Shown here: one piece after another, positions 9,441 through 16,394 of the stretch
Position numbering within the stretch: the first letter of the stretch is position 1
How the letters are laid out: every line of letters starts with the position of its first letter
NCBI GenBank assembly: GCA_903930095.1
Contig: CAIYXE010000226.1
Span: 1 to 19,004 of the forward strand
Source of the DNA: an uncultured Hyphomicrobiales bacterium
GTDB lineage: Bacteria; Pseudomonadota; Alphaproteobacteria; Rhizobiales; Aestuariivirgaceae
Reading direction: 5' to 3'
Length of the DNA stretch: 19,004 nt
Notes under the pieces: generated by a model
Seen by the model: the letters and a program-made list of their open reading frames with translations, nothing else
The model's database searches: none
Told to the model about the DNA's origin: nothing
Made by a program: the position numbers and the translations under genes

Positions 9441-11831
9441 ATGCGTTATAAGTTTGTTCTACCGGTCGTATTGGCCTTCGTCCTGAGTGTCGCGGCGCCG
9501 CTTGTGTGGCCTGCAGGCCTTGTTTCTTCAGCGTATGCGCAAACGGTCTCTTCGATTATCGTCGAAGGCAACCAGCGCGTGGAGAACGACACGGTCCTTT
9601 CCTACGTCAATATATCTCGCGGCGACGTTGCAACCGCAGATGATATCGACGAATCGGTGAAGGCACTGTTCCAGACCGGCCTGTTCGCAGACGTACAGAT
9701 CACCCGCCGCGGCTCAACGCTCGTCGTCCGCGTCGAAGAAAACCCGATGATCAATCAGGTGAACTTCGAGGGTAACAAGGAAGTCAAGGACGCCGACCTC
9801 GCCAAGGAAGTCGAGCTGCGCGAACGCATGATGTTCACGCGCGCCAAGGTGCTGAGCGACGTCAACCGCATCATCGCCGTCTACCGCCGGTCAGGCTTTT
9901 ATTCCGTCAACGTCTCTCCCAAGATCATCCGGCTTCCGCAGAACCGCGTCGACCTGGTGTTCGAGATCACCGAAGGCGAGGAGACGAAGGTCCGCAGCCT
10001 GGAGTTCGTCGGCAACGGTGCCTTTGACGACGGCAAGCTGAAGCGTGTCGTCGGCACCCAGGAATATTCCTGGTGGCGCTTCTTCAACCGCAACGACAAT
10101 TACGATCCCGACCGTCTCGAATACGACAAGGAACTGCTGCGCCGCTATTACCTGCGTAACGGTTTCGCTGACGTGCGCGTGGTCTCGGCGGATGCCGTGC
10201 TCGCGGATGACGGCACGGGCTTCACCATCACCTACACCATCGAGGAAGGCCAGCGTTACAAGGTAGCCGATGTCGCCGTGAACATCGGTGAGGCCCAGCT
10301 CAACTCGGATGATCTCGCCGCCAAGGTCCGCACCTCCGTCGGCGACTATTATGATGCCACCCGCGTTGACAGGACGGTTGAGAACCTGACACTCGAGGCC
10401 GCCCGCCAGGGCTTCGTCTTCGCGCGCGTCAACCCGGATATCCAGCGCAACGAGGCTGACGGAACGCTCAACATCACCTACAACCTCGTCGAAGGTCCGC
10501 GCGTCTACATCGATCGCATCGATATCGTGGGCAATACGCGCACCGAGGATCAGGTCATCCGCCGCCAGCTCCTCCTTTATGAGGGTGACGCCTACAACCG
10601 CGTCGTCGTGGAGCGCGCCCGCCGCAGGCTGACGGCACTCGACTTCTTCGAAAAGATCGACTTCCGCGAGGAGGAAGGCTCCGCGCCTGACCGTATCGTC
10701 CTCATCGTCGAGGTTCAGGAAAAGTCCACAGGCTCGATCAATTTCTCGATCGGCTATTCGACCACGGAATATGTGGTAGGCTCAATTGCGCTGCAGGAGC
10801 GCAACTTCCTCGGCAAGGGCTATAACGTCCGCGCCAATCTGTCAGGAAGCTACTATCGCCAGGCCATCGACTTCGGCTTCACCAACCCTTATTTCATGGG
10901 GCTGCCGGTTTCAGTCGGCTTTGACGTCTTCGCCACCATCACTGACAACGAGGATGCCTCCTCTTACACCAGCGAACAGCTCGGCTTCGCCCTGCGCAGT
11001 GGCTTCCGGGTGGATGAATACAGCAGCATCAACTTCAAATACGGGCTGACCTGGCGCACCATAGACGGTATCGACGAGAACAGCGCCTCTCCCGCTGTGA
11101 TCGCGACCGAGGGCGAAACGCTCAAGTCCTTCGTCGGCACCACCTTCACGTGGGACAATCTCGACAACCCCATGCGCCCCACCAATGGTTTCCGCGGCCA
11201 GCTCGTGAGCGAAGTGGCAGGGCTCGGCGGCGACGTCTATTTCGGAAGCCTTGAAGCGCATGCCTGGTACTTCGTTCCGCTCTATGAGGAATCAATTGTC
11301 CTGAAGGTCGAGGGCAATGCCGGCCACGTTCAGCCCATCGGCGATAACGACGTGCCCCTGCAGGACCGCTTCTTCAAGGGCGCCGACACGTTCCGCGGCT
11401 TCGCGGTCTCCGGCGTGGGCCCGCGTCAGGTCGGCAATGATGGCAGCTCCGATGCAATCGGCGGCCGCACCTATGCCATCGGCACGGTGGAAGTGAGCTT
11501 CCCGCTCGGCATCCCCCAGGAATGGGGCATCGAGGGCGCCGTGTTCAGCGACTTCGGCACCGTCTTCAACTCCGGTGTCGACGACGTCATGGCCGGCACC
11601 GGCGATTGCAGTTATGGCAATAACACGCCCTCGGGCGATCCGCCGACGCTCGGCCCGAATGCCAAGAACTGCGACGTCTATGACACGGCTGAGATCCGTG
11701 CCACCGTTGGCGCCGGCGTCATCTGGCAGTCGCCGTTCGGTCCGCTGCGCTTCGAGGCGGCCTATCCGATCCTCAAGGCGGATTACGACGAGACCGAGTG
11801 GTTCCGCTTCTCCGTGGGTTCGCGCTTCTAG
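9441..11831 (+). CDS. bamA: Outer membrane protein assembly factor BamA
   Basis: Omp85-family core of the BAM complex, which folds and inserts beta-barrel proteins into the outer membrane. It has 796 residues from the ATG at 9441; a TTG one codon earlier is unlikely. The signal peptide ends AYA|QT (about residue 34). Five POTRA repeats follow, each with a VxFEGN/VEFVGN/VDIVGN-type strand, up to about residue 420. The barrel carries FRGFAVSGVGPR (FRGF at 651-654) and finishes with the aromatic-ended strand WFRFSVGSRF. Two cysteines, C723 and C744, lie in a Gly/Pro/Asn-rich surface loop near the C-terminus. The position downstream of rseP is canonical. The following gene would normally be lpxD; here it is fabZ behind a terminator. 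Confidence 0.98.
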   Translation: MRYKFVLPVVLAFVLSVAAPLVWPAGLVSSAYAQTVSSIIVEGNQRVENDTVLSYVNISRGDVATADDIDESVKALFQTGLFADVQITRRGSTLVVRVEENPMINQVNFEGNKEVKDADLAKEVELRERMMFTRAKVLSDVNRIIAVYRRSGFYSVNVSPKIIRLPQNRVDLVFEITEGEETKVRSLEFVGNGAFDDGKLKRVVGTQEYSWWRFFNRNDNYDPDRLEYDKELLRRYYLRNGFADVRVVSADAVLADDGTGFTITYTIEEGQRYKVADVAVNIGEAQLNSDDLAAKVRTSVGDYYDATRVDRTVENLTLEAARQGFVFARVNPDIQRNEADGTLNITYNLVEGPRVYIDRIDIVGNTRTEDQVIRRQLLLYEGDAYNRVVVERARRRLTALDFFEKIDFREEEGSAPDRIVLIVEVQEKSTGSINFSIGYSTTEYVVGSIALQERNFLGKGYNVRANLSGSYYRQAIDFGFTNPYFMGLPVSVGFDVFATITDNEDASSYTSEQLGFALRSGFRVDEYSSINFKYGLTWRTIDGIDENSASPAVIATEGETLKSFVGTTFTWDNLDNPMRPTNGFRGQLVSEVAGLGGDVYFGSLEAHAWYFVPLYEESIVLKVEGNAGHVQPIGDNDVPLQDRFFKGADTFRGFAVSGVGPRQVGNDGSSDAIGGRTYAIGTVEVSFPLGIPQEWGIEGAVFSDFGTVFNSGVDDVMAGTGDCSYGNNTPSGDPPTLGPNAKNCDVYDTAEIRATVGAGVIWQSPFGPLRFEAAYPILKADYDETEWFRFSVGSRF

Positions 11832-11859
11832 ACGCGGCCTCCGCATCGGCCTAAGAGTT

Positions 11860-11895
11860 TGGCGGGCGGCCCATAGGGCCGTCCGCCACTTTTTT
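11860..11895 (+). terminator. Strong intrinsic terminator between bamA and fabZ
   Basis: A 12-bp stem (11861-11872 with 11876-11887, one G-U pair, extended by T11860-A11888) closes the loop ATA and is followed by AC and six T (11890-11895). It begins 29 bases after the bamA stop. The fabZ Shine-Dalgarno GGAG (11896-11899) abuts the T-run, so transcripts that end here do not contain fabZ, while read-through transcripts carry the hairpin just before its start. Confidence 0.92.
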
Positions 11896-11910
11896 GGAGT
11901 ACAGCCCAGG

Positions 11911-12387
11911 ATGAACGAGGGAACGACCGCGCCGGCGCTGCAGACGGCTGACATCGCGCGGATCATGAAGCTTCTGCCGCACCGCTACCCGTTTCTGCTG
12001 ATCGACCGCATGTATGACATGAACGGCGAGGAGAGCGGGGTCGCCGTCAAGAACGTCACCATCAACGAGCCCTTCTTCCAGGGCCATTTCCCCGGCCGCC
12101 CGGTGATGCCAGGCGTGCTGCTGGTGGAGGCGATGGCGCAGGCTTCAGGCGCCCTTGTGCTCGCCCACTTGGGTGACGAGCATGCAGGCAAGCTGGTCTT
12201 CTTCATGTCGATCGACAAGGCGCGCTTCCGCAAGCCCGTGGTTCCGGGCGACAGCGTGCACTTCCACGTCAAGCTTTCCAACAAGCGCCCGCCAGTGTGG
12301 AAATACTGGGCGGAAGCCATGGTGGACGGCAAGAAGGTTGCCGAAGCCGAGATCGGCGCCATGCTCATGAACGAGCGCGGCGCCTGA
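11911..12387 (+). CDS. fabZ: 3-hydroxyacyl-[acyl-carrier-protein] dehydratase FabZ
   Basis: Hot-dog-fold dehydratase of type II fatty acid synthesis; removes water from 3-hydroxyacyl-ACP. It has 158 residues. MKLLPHRYPFLLIDR (19-33) is the family N-terminal signature, and the active site is H59 in FQGHFPGRPVMPGVLL with E73 in LLVEAMAQ. The KARFRKPVVPGD motif follows. The ATG at 11911 is chosen; the open frame continues upstream through the terminator and bamA, which is not credible protein. In most relatives fabZ is flanked by lpxD and lpxA; neither is present here, and the gene is convergent with a peroxiredoxin gene 9 bases away. Confidence 0.97.
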   Translation: MNEGTTAPALQTADIARIMKLLPHRYPFLLIDRMYDMNGEESGVAVKNVTINEPFFQGHFPGRPVMPGVLLVEAMAQASGALVLAHLGDEHAGKLVFFMSIDKARFRKPVVPGDSVHFHVKLSNKRPPVWKYWAEAMVDGKKVAEAEIGAMLMNERGA

Positions 12388-12396
12388 CCATATCGG

Positions 12397-13056
12397 TTAC
12401 TTTGGCTGCGGCACCATGCGCAGGTAGGGCTTCAGCGTCTTCCAGCCGCCGGGGAACTTCTCCTTCGCGGCATCATCCGAGACGGAGGCGAGGATGATCA
12501 CGTCTTCGCCCTGCTTCCAGTCGGCGGGGGTCGCCACGGACTTCGTGGCGGTGAGTTGAAGCGAGTCCACCACGCGGATGATCTCGTTGAAGTTCCGCCC
12601 CGTGCTCATCGGGTAGGCGACGATGAATTTGATCTTCTTGTCTGGCCCGATGATGAACACGTTCCTCACCGTCGCATTGTCCGCGGCCGTGCGGCTGCCC
12701 GCATTGCCAGACGCATTGGGGTGGATCATGCCATAGAGCTTGGCCACCGACAGGTCCTCGTCGCCGATCATCGGATAGTTCACGGAAGCACCCGTCACAT
12801 CCTTGATGTCCTGCTTCCAGCGCTGGTGCGCCTCGACCGGGTCGACCGAGATGCCGATCACCTTCACGCCGCGCTTGTCGAAATCATGCTTCATCTTGGC
12901 GACGGAGCCGAGCTCGGTCGTGCAGACGGGCGTGAAATCCTTGGGGTGCGAGAAGAACACCGCCCAGGCCCCCTCGATGTAGTCGTGAAAGCGGATCCAG
13001 CCTTCCGTGGTGTCCGCCTCGAAGTCAGGTGCGATATCGCCGATTTGCAGTGCCAT
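12397..13056 (-). CDS. 1-Cys peroxiredoxin (Prx6 subfamily)
   Basis: Thiol peroxidase reducing hydrogen peroxide and organic hydroperoxides in the cytoplasm. It has 219 residues, normal for the Prx6 group with its extended C-terminal domain. The peroxidatic cysteine C45 lies in DFTPVCTTELG with T42, and the partner arginine is R131 in TVRNVFIIGP. The YPMSTGRNFNEIIRVVDSLQ helix is typical. C45 is the only cysteine, so no internal resolving thiol exists. The ATG at 13056 is preferred to an in-frame codon at 13080 because GGAGG (13066-13062, minus strand) stands five bases upstream of it. The promoter region contains the three-half-site element at 13101-13129, with a TATATT-like -10 at 13091-13086. 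Confidence 0.96.
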   Translation of the reverse strand: MALQIGDIAPDFEADTTEGWIRFHDYIEGAWAVFFSHPKDFTPVCTTELGSVAKMKHDFDKRGVKVIGISVDPVEAHQRWKQDIKDVTGASVNYPMIGDEDLSVAKLYGMIHPNASGNAGSRTAADNATVRNVFIIGPDKKIKFIVAYPMSTGRNFNEIIRVVDSLQLTATKSVATPADWKQGEDVIILASVSDDAAKEKFPGGWKTLKPYLRMVPQPK

Positions 13057-13100
13057 GCTGGCCTCCGTGCTCTTGTTCAACGCTGAATATAGTCCAGGAG

Positions 13101-13129
13101 TCGTTCGTTAAAAAGAACAATTCGTTCTG
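13101..13129. promoter_or_regulatory. Three-half-site operator candidate upstream of the peroxiredoxin gene
   Basis: Half-sites are TCGTTCG (13101-13107), GAAC on the same strand (13115-13118, an inverted copy of GTTC), and TCGTTC (13122-13127). The two direct copies are 21 bases apart, about two helical turns. On the minus strand the element covers the expected -35 of the peroxiredoxin promoter (TATATT at 13091-13086). It aligns without gaps to 16366-16394, upstream of the rhodanese gene. Regulator unknown. Confidence 0.55.
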
Positions 13130-13165
13130 ACTTTATCTCAACCCGCCTTTGCGGGAATCGCGGAA

Positions 13166-13193
13166 CTCCGGCATGGTCAAGGCCTCACCGGAG
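13166..13193 (+). promoter_or_regulatory. Hairpin overlapping the Shine-Dalgarno of the small membrane-protein gene
   Basis: CTCCGG (13166-13171) can pair with CCGGAG (13188-13193) across a 16-nt loop. The 3' arm contains the GGAG Shine-Dalgarno 8 bases before the ATG at 13202. A second small hairpin, CCCGC-CTTT-GCGGG (13142-13155), lies just upstream. Control of translation by this pairing is possible but unproven. Confidence 0.3.
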
Positions 13194-13201
13194 AGCGTGC
13201 C

Positions 13202-13606
13202 ATGCCTTATATCATTTCCTTCCCCATCCTCGCCATCGTGATCGCCGCCTACCTGCTGGTGGCCCCCGGCGGCGGCATGCTGATCGACGGCGATGCCTAT
13301 TCCATGACGCTCGCGTCCGGCGCGGAGATGACGCTCAGGGGAGGGGACTTCTTCATCATCGCGGGCCTCATCGCCCTGTTCCTCGAAATGCTGAAGGCCG
13401 CCCGTCCCGGCCGCGCCAGCATCCTGGACCACATTCTCTCCACCGCCACCTTCGCCGTGGCGCTGGTGTGCTTCCTCCTCGTCGAGTCCGCGGGAACCGC
13501 CACATTCTTCCTGCTCACCCTGATGACGCTCATCGACGTCATCGCCGGGTTTTCGATCTCGCTCTTCGCGGCGCGGCGTGATTTCTCGGTCGAGAGCGAC
13601 CGATGA
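13202..13606 (+). CDS. Small four-helix integral membrane protein, function unknown
   Basis: A 134-residue, very hydrophobic protein with four predicted membrane spans at about residues 3-23, 49-66, 76-94 and 100-123. A polar segment (about 24-48, GGMLIDGDAYSMTLASGAEM) lies between the first two, and a short charged tail (ARRDFSVESDR) follows the last. No catalytic motif was recognised. The Shine-Dalgarno GGAG is at 13190-13193. The gene is divergent from the peroxiredoxin gene, sharing a 145-bp promoter region, and convergent with the dehydrogenase gene (3 bases between stops). Coding is supported by the clean frame, the Shine-Dalgarno and the regular spacing of membrane segments. Confidence 0.8.
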   Translation: MPYIISFPILAIVIAAYLLVAPGGGMLIDGDAYSMTLASGAEMTLRGGDFFIIAGLIALFLEMLKAARPGRASILDHILSTATFAVALVCFLLVESAGTATFFLLTLMTLIDVIAGFSISLFAARRDFSVESDR

Positions 13607-13609
13607 CAC

Positions 13610-16069
13610 TCACGCCTTGATGCGCTCTCCCTTTGGGTCATAGAAGGACTGGAGCTGCACCTTGGCTGCGTGGCGCTTCCACGCCAGTTCCACTTCCCAT
13701 GTGCCGCTCTCGATCCACTCCTTCGTGACGCCGTCCTTGTTGTGCACATAGCCGAGCCCCAGCGACAGGTTCACGCGGTGCCCGAAGGCGCCTGACGTGG
13801 TGGAGCCGACGATCACGCCGTTCCGGTAGATCGGCTCCTCGTGGTAGATCATCGGGGCCTTGTCCGAATTGTCTTCAAGCGCCAGGCACACGAAGCGCTT
13901 GGGTTGCACGGGCAGCGCCTTCTGCTTCATGAGCGCGTCCCGCCCGATGAATCCGCCGGCCTTGTCCCACGCGACGGCAAAGCCTAGGCCCGCCTCGACC
14001 GGGGTGTCCTCATCCGCAATGTCATGGCCCCAGTGGCGGTAGGCTTTTTCGGTGCGGCAGTTGTTCATGGTGTGCATGCCGGCGGGCGTCAGGCCGAACT
14101 CCTTGCCAGCCGCCGCAAGCGTTTCGAACACATGCGCCGTGAATTCCGTGGGGATATAGAGCTCCCAGCCGAGCTCGCCCACATAGGTGATGCGGCTGGC
14201 GCGCACCCGCGCATGGCCGATCTCGATCTCCTGCGAGGTGCCGAAGGGGAAGGCGGCATTGGAAAGATCCGCGCCCGAGAGCTTCTCCAGCAGCGCGCGC
14301 GACTTCGGACCCATCACCGCGATCATCGGCAGGCCGGAGGTGATGTCGGTTGCCACGCAATGCGCATCCGGCGGCGTGTGGCGCTTCAGCCATGCCATGT
14401 CGCGCGTCTGCGGGGCGGCACCCGTCACCACGAGGAAGCGGTCCTCGCCAAGCCGTGTCACCGTCAGATCGGCCTCGATGCCGCCGCGCTCGTTCAGCCA
14501 CTGGGTATAAACCACGCGGCCCGGCTCAACATCCACATTGGCCGCCGAGACGCGGTTCAGCACCTTGCACGCATCGCGGCCTTCCACCGAATATTTGGCA
14601 AAGCTCGACTGGTCGAAGAAGGCGCAGTTGCTCATCAGCTGCTTTGCCTCGTAATCCGCGCAGGGAAACCAGTTCTGGCGGCCATAGGAATATTCATATT
14701 CGGGCTTCACCCCGCCGCGCGCATACCAGTTGGGACGTTCCCAGCCATTCACCTCGCCGAAGACCGCGCCCAGCTCCTTCTCGTAAGTGTAGAGCGGCGA
14801 ACGCCTCACCCCGCGCGCCGTTTCCGCCTGCCGGTAGGGCCAGTGCATCGCATAGAGCAGCCCGAGCGACTCGGAGACGCGCTCGCGCACATAGCTCTTC
14901 ACCGACTGGAACGGATGGATGCGGCGGATGTCCATGCCCGTCACGTCCATCGGCGGGTGGCCGTTCTTGATCCACTTGGACAGCACCAGCCCCGCGCCGC
15001 CGGATGACTGGATGCCGATGGAGTTGAAGCCCGCCGCCACATAGACGTTCTTCACCTCCGGCGCTTCGCCCAGGTAATATTTCACGTCCGGCGTGAAGCT
15101 CTCAGGTCCGTTGAAGAACAGCTGGATGCCCGCCGTCTCCAGCAGCGGCACGCGGTTGATGGCATGGGCCAGGATCGGCTCGAAATGGTCCATGTCCTCA
15201 GGCAGCGTCACGAAGGCATGTTCCTCGTCGATGCCGCCGCCGCCCCAGGGCTTGGCCTTGGGCTCGAAGGCGCCCACCATCAGCTTGCCCGCGTCTTCCT
15301 TGTAGTAGGTGCATTCATCCGGCACGCGCACCACCGGCATGTTGCGCGGCAGCTCGCCGATGGGTTCCGACACGATGTAGAAATGCTCGCAGGCATGGAG
15401 CGGAATGTTGACGCCGATGGAGCGCCCGAGATCGCGCGACCACATGCCGGATGCCACCACCACCTTGTCGGCGAGGATGGTGCCATCCGCCGTTTCCACC
15501 CCATAGGCCTTGCCGTCCTTCACCAGCACCTTGGTCACCTTGACGTTCTCGATGACCTTCGCCCCGCGTGAGCGCGCACCCGATGCCAGCGCCTGGGTCA
15601 CGTCGATGGGGTTCACCTGGCCATCCTTGGGCAGGAACACGCCACCCTTGACGTTCTCCATGTTGTAATGCGGCAGCCGCTCCTTGATTTCACCGGTCGA
15701 GATCACCTGCACGTCGAGGCCGAAGTTCTTGGCCATGGAGGCGCCGCGCATCAGCTCCTCAAGGCGGCCATCGGTCAGCGCGATGGAGATCGAGCCGTTC
15801 TGCTTGAAGCCCGTGGCCTGTCCGGTCTCCTTTTCCAGCCCCTCGAACAGCGTGGTGGTGTATTTCGCAAGCTCGGTCAGGTTGCGCGTGGCGCGCAGCT
15901 GGCCCACCAGGCCCGCCGCATGCCATGTCGTTCCGGATGTCAGCTGCTTCCTCTCCAGCAGCACCACATCCGTGATGCCCTCCTTCGTCAGGTGATAGGC
16001 GATCGAGCAACCAACGATGCCGCCGCCAATGATGACGACGTCGGCGCGGGCGGGCAGGGACTTGGACAT
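13610..16069 (-). CDS. Dimethylglycine/sarcosine dehydrogenase-type FAD enzyme with GcvT domain
   Basis: Oxidative N-demethylase family: a flavin domain oxidises an N-methyl amine and a C-terminal aminomethyltransferase-like domain captures the one-carbon unit on tetrahydrofolate. It has 819 residues. The Rossmann motif VVIIGGGIVGCSIAYHL is at 11-27. H50 in SGTTWHAAGL matches the histidine that binds FAD covalently in dimethylglycine and sarcosine dehydrogenases. The DAO domain runs to about 370, a linker FAO_M-type domain to about 430, and GcvT with its C-terminal barrel to the end. D534 in GGIEADLTVTRL fits the catalytic Asp of T-protein relatives. The ATG at 16069 has GGAG 7 bases upstream; a TTG 7 codons earlier is less likely. 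The exact substrate cannot be read from sequence. Confidence 0.9.
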   Translation of the reverse strand: MSKSLPARADVVIIGGGIVGCSIAYHLTKEGITDVVLLERKQLTSGTTWHAAGLVGQLRATRNLTELAKYTTTLFEGLEKETGQATGFKQNGSISIALTDGRLEELMRGASMAKNFGLDVQVISTGEIKERLPHYNMENVKGGVFLPKDGQVNPIDVTQALASGARSRGAKVIENVKVTKVLVKDGKAYGVETADGTILADKVVVASGMWSRDLGRSIGVNIPLHACEHFYIVSEPIGELPRNMPVVRVPDECTYYKEDAGKLMVGAFEPKAKPWGGGGIDEEHAFVTLPEDMDHFEPILAHAINRVPLLETAGIQLFFNGPESFTPDVKYYLGEAPEVKNVYVAAGFNSIGIQSSGGAGLVLSKWIKNGHPPMDVTGMDIRRIHPFQSVKSYVRERVSESLGLLYAMHWPYRQAETARGVRRSPLYTYEKELGAVFGEVNGWERPNWYARGGVKPEYEYSYGRQNWFPCADYEAKQLMSNCAFFDQSSFAKYSVEGRDACKVLNRVSAANVDVEPGRVVYTQWLNERGGIEADLTVTRLGEDRFLVVTGAAPQTRDMAWLKRHTPPDAHCVATDITSGLPMIAVMGPKSRALLEKLSGADLSNAAFPFGTSQEIEIGHARVRASRITYVGELGWELYIPTEFTAHVFETLAAAGKEFGLTPAGMHTMNNCRTEKAYRHWGHDIADEDTPVEAGLGFAVAWDKAGGFIGRDALMKQKALPVQPKRFVCLALEDNSDKAPMIYHEEPIYRNGVIVGSTTSGAFGHRVNLSLGLGYVHNKDGVTKEWIESGTWEVELAWKRHAAKVQLQSFYDPKGERIKA

Positions 16070-16096
16070 GGGAAGGCTCCGGAGGTTCAATCAGTT

Positions 16097-16213
16097 TCCC
16101 CTCCCCCTTGTGGGGAGGGGCAGGGGTTGGGGTGATGCCGGAGCCTTGCGCACCAGCACCCACCCCGCAGCACGACCCCCACCCCTTCCCCTCCCCACAA
16201 AGGGGGAGGGGGA
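16097..16213. repeat. Palindromic G/C-block repeat (REP-like)
   Basis: The left arm (16097-16134) and right arm (16176-16213) are near-perfect inverted copies of each other, about 38 bases each, around a 41-base centre. Each arm is also a hairpin by itself: CCCCTCCCC, short loop, GGGGAGGGG. Similar CCCTCCCC/GGGGAGGG blocks are common between genes in alphaproteobacteria, so this is most likely a dispersed extragenic palindrome, perhaps a non-autonomous element. Copy number in this genome cannot be seen from one window. Confidence 0.8.
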
Positions 16214-16338
16214 GTGATAAGGGCCGCATGGCAAGAGCGATTCTTCTATCAGTTTGCATGCTTCCCCCGAAAGCGCCAAACCGCCTCACGGGCTTGCACC
16301 AGCCATTCACGTCCCACCGGTCCAGCGGCCAAATTCCT

Positions 16339-16367
16339 TTGCAGTGAAATTCCGTTTGGACTAAATC
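16339..16367 (+). promoter_or_regulatory. Candidate rhodanese-metZ promoter
   Basis: TTGCAG (16339-16344), 17 bases, then TAAATC (16362-16367). The predicted transcript start (about 16374) falls within the operator candidate 16366-16394, giving a leader of only about 20 nt. The -10 match is weak; the call rests on spacing and position. Confidence 0.35.
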
Positions 16368-16394
16368 GTTCGAAACAACGAACGGATCGTTCCA
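16366..16394. promoter_or_regulatory. Three-half-site operator candidate at the rhodanese-metZ promoter
   Basis: CGTTCG (16367-16372), six bases, then CGAACG (16379-16384) is a perfect inverted repeat. A third copy TCGTTC follows at 16387-16392, 21 bases from the first (TCGTTC, 16366-16371). The element ends on the A of the rhodanese ATG. Bound protein here would block initiation, suggesting repression. Same layout as 13101-13129. Confidence 0.6.

Larger units (their letters stand above)
16070..16393. other. 324-bp intergenic region between dehydrogenase and rhodanese genes
   Basis: This divergent gap holds three things. A palindromic G/C-block repeat spans 16097-16213, nearest the dehydrogenase start. 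About 120 bases without recognisable structure lie at 16214-16335. The rhodanese promoter and the three-half-site element occupy 16339-16394. The dehydrogenase promoter could not be assigned; if it lies right of 16213, its mRNA leader contains the whole palindrome. No small gene is supported. Confidence 0.6.

Noticed and set aside
11575..11910. Upstream extension of the fabZ frame into bamA
   Set aside because: It crosses the bamA 3' end and the terminator stem; the FabZ family begins at the ATG at 11911.
14024..15007. 327-codon open frame on the plus strand
   Set aside because: Antisense to the dehydrogenase gene; rich in Arg/His/Ala with no domain or ribosome binding site.
16097..16213. 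G/C-block palindrome considered as a terminator pair or CRISPR fragment
   Set aside because: There is no T-run after either arm, no evenly spaced repeats with unique spacers, and the arms are inverted rather than direct; a REP-like repeat fits better.
16214..16393. N-terminal extension of the rhodanese (60 residues)
   Set aside because: It runs over the promoter and operator candidate, has no domain content, and the family needs only the part from 16394.
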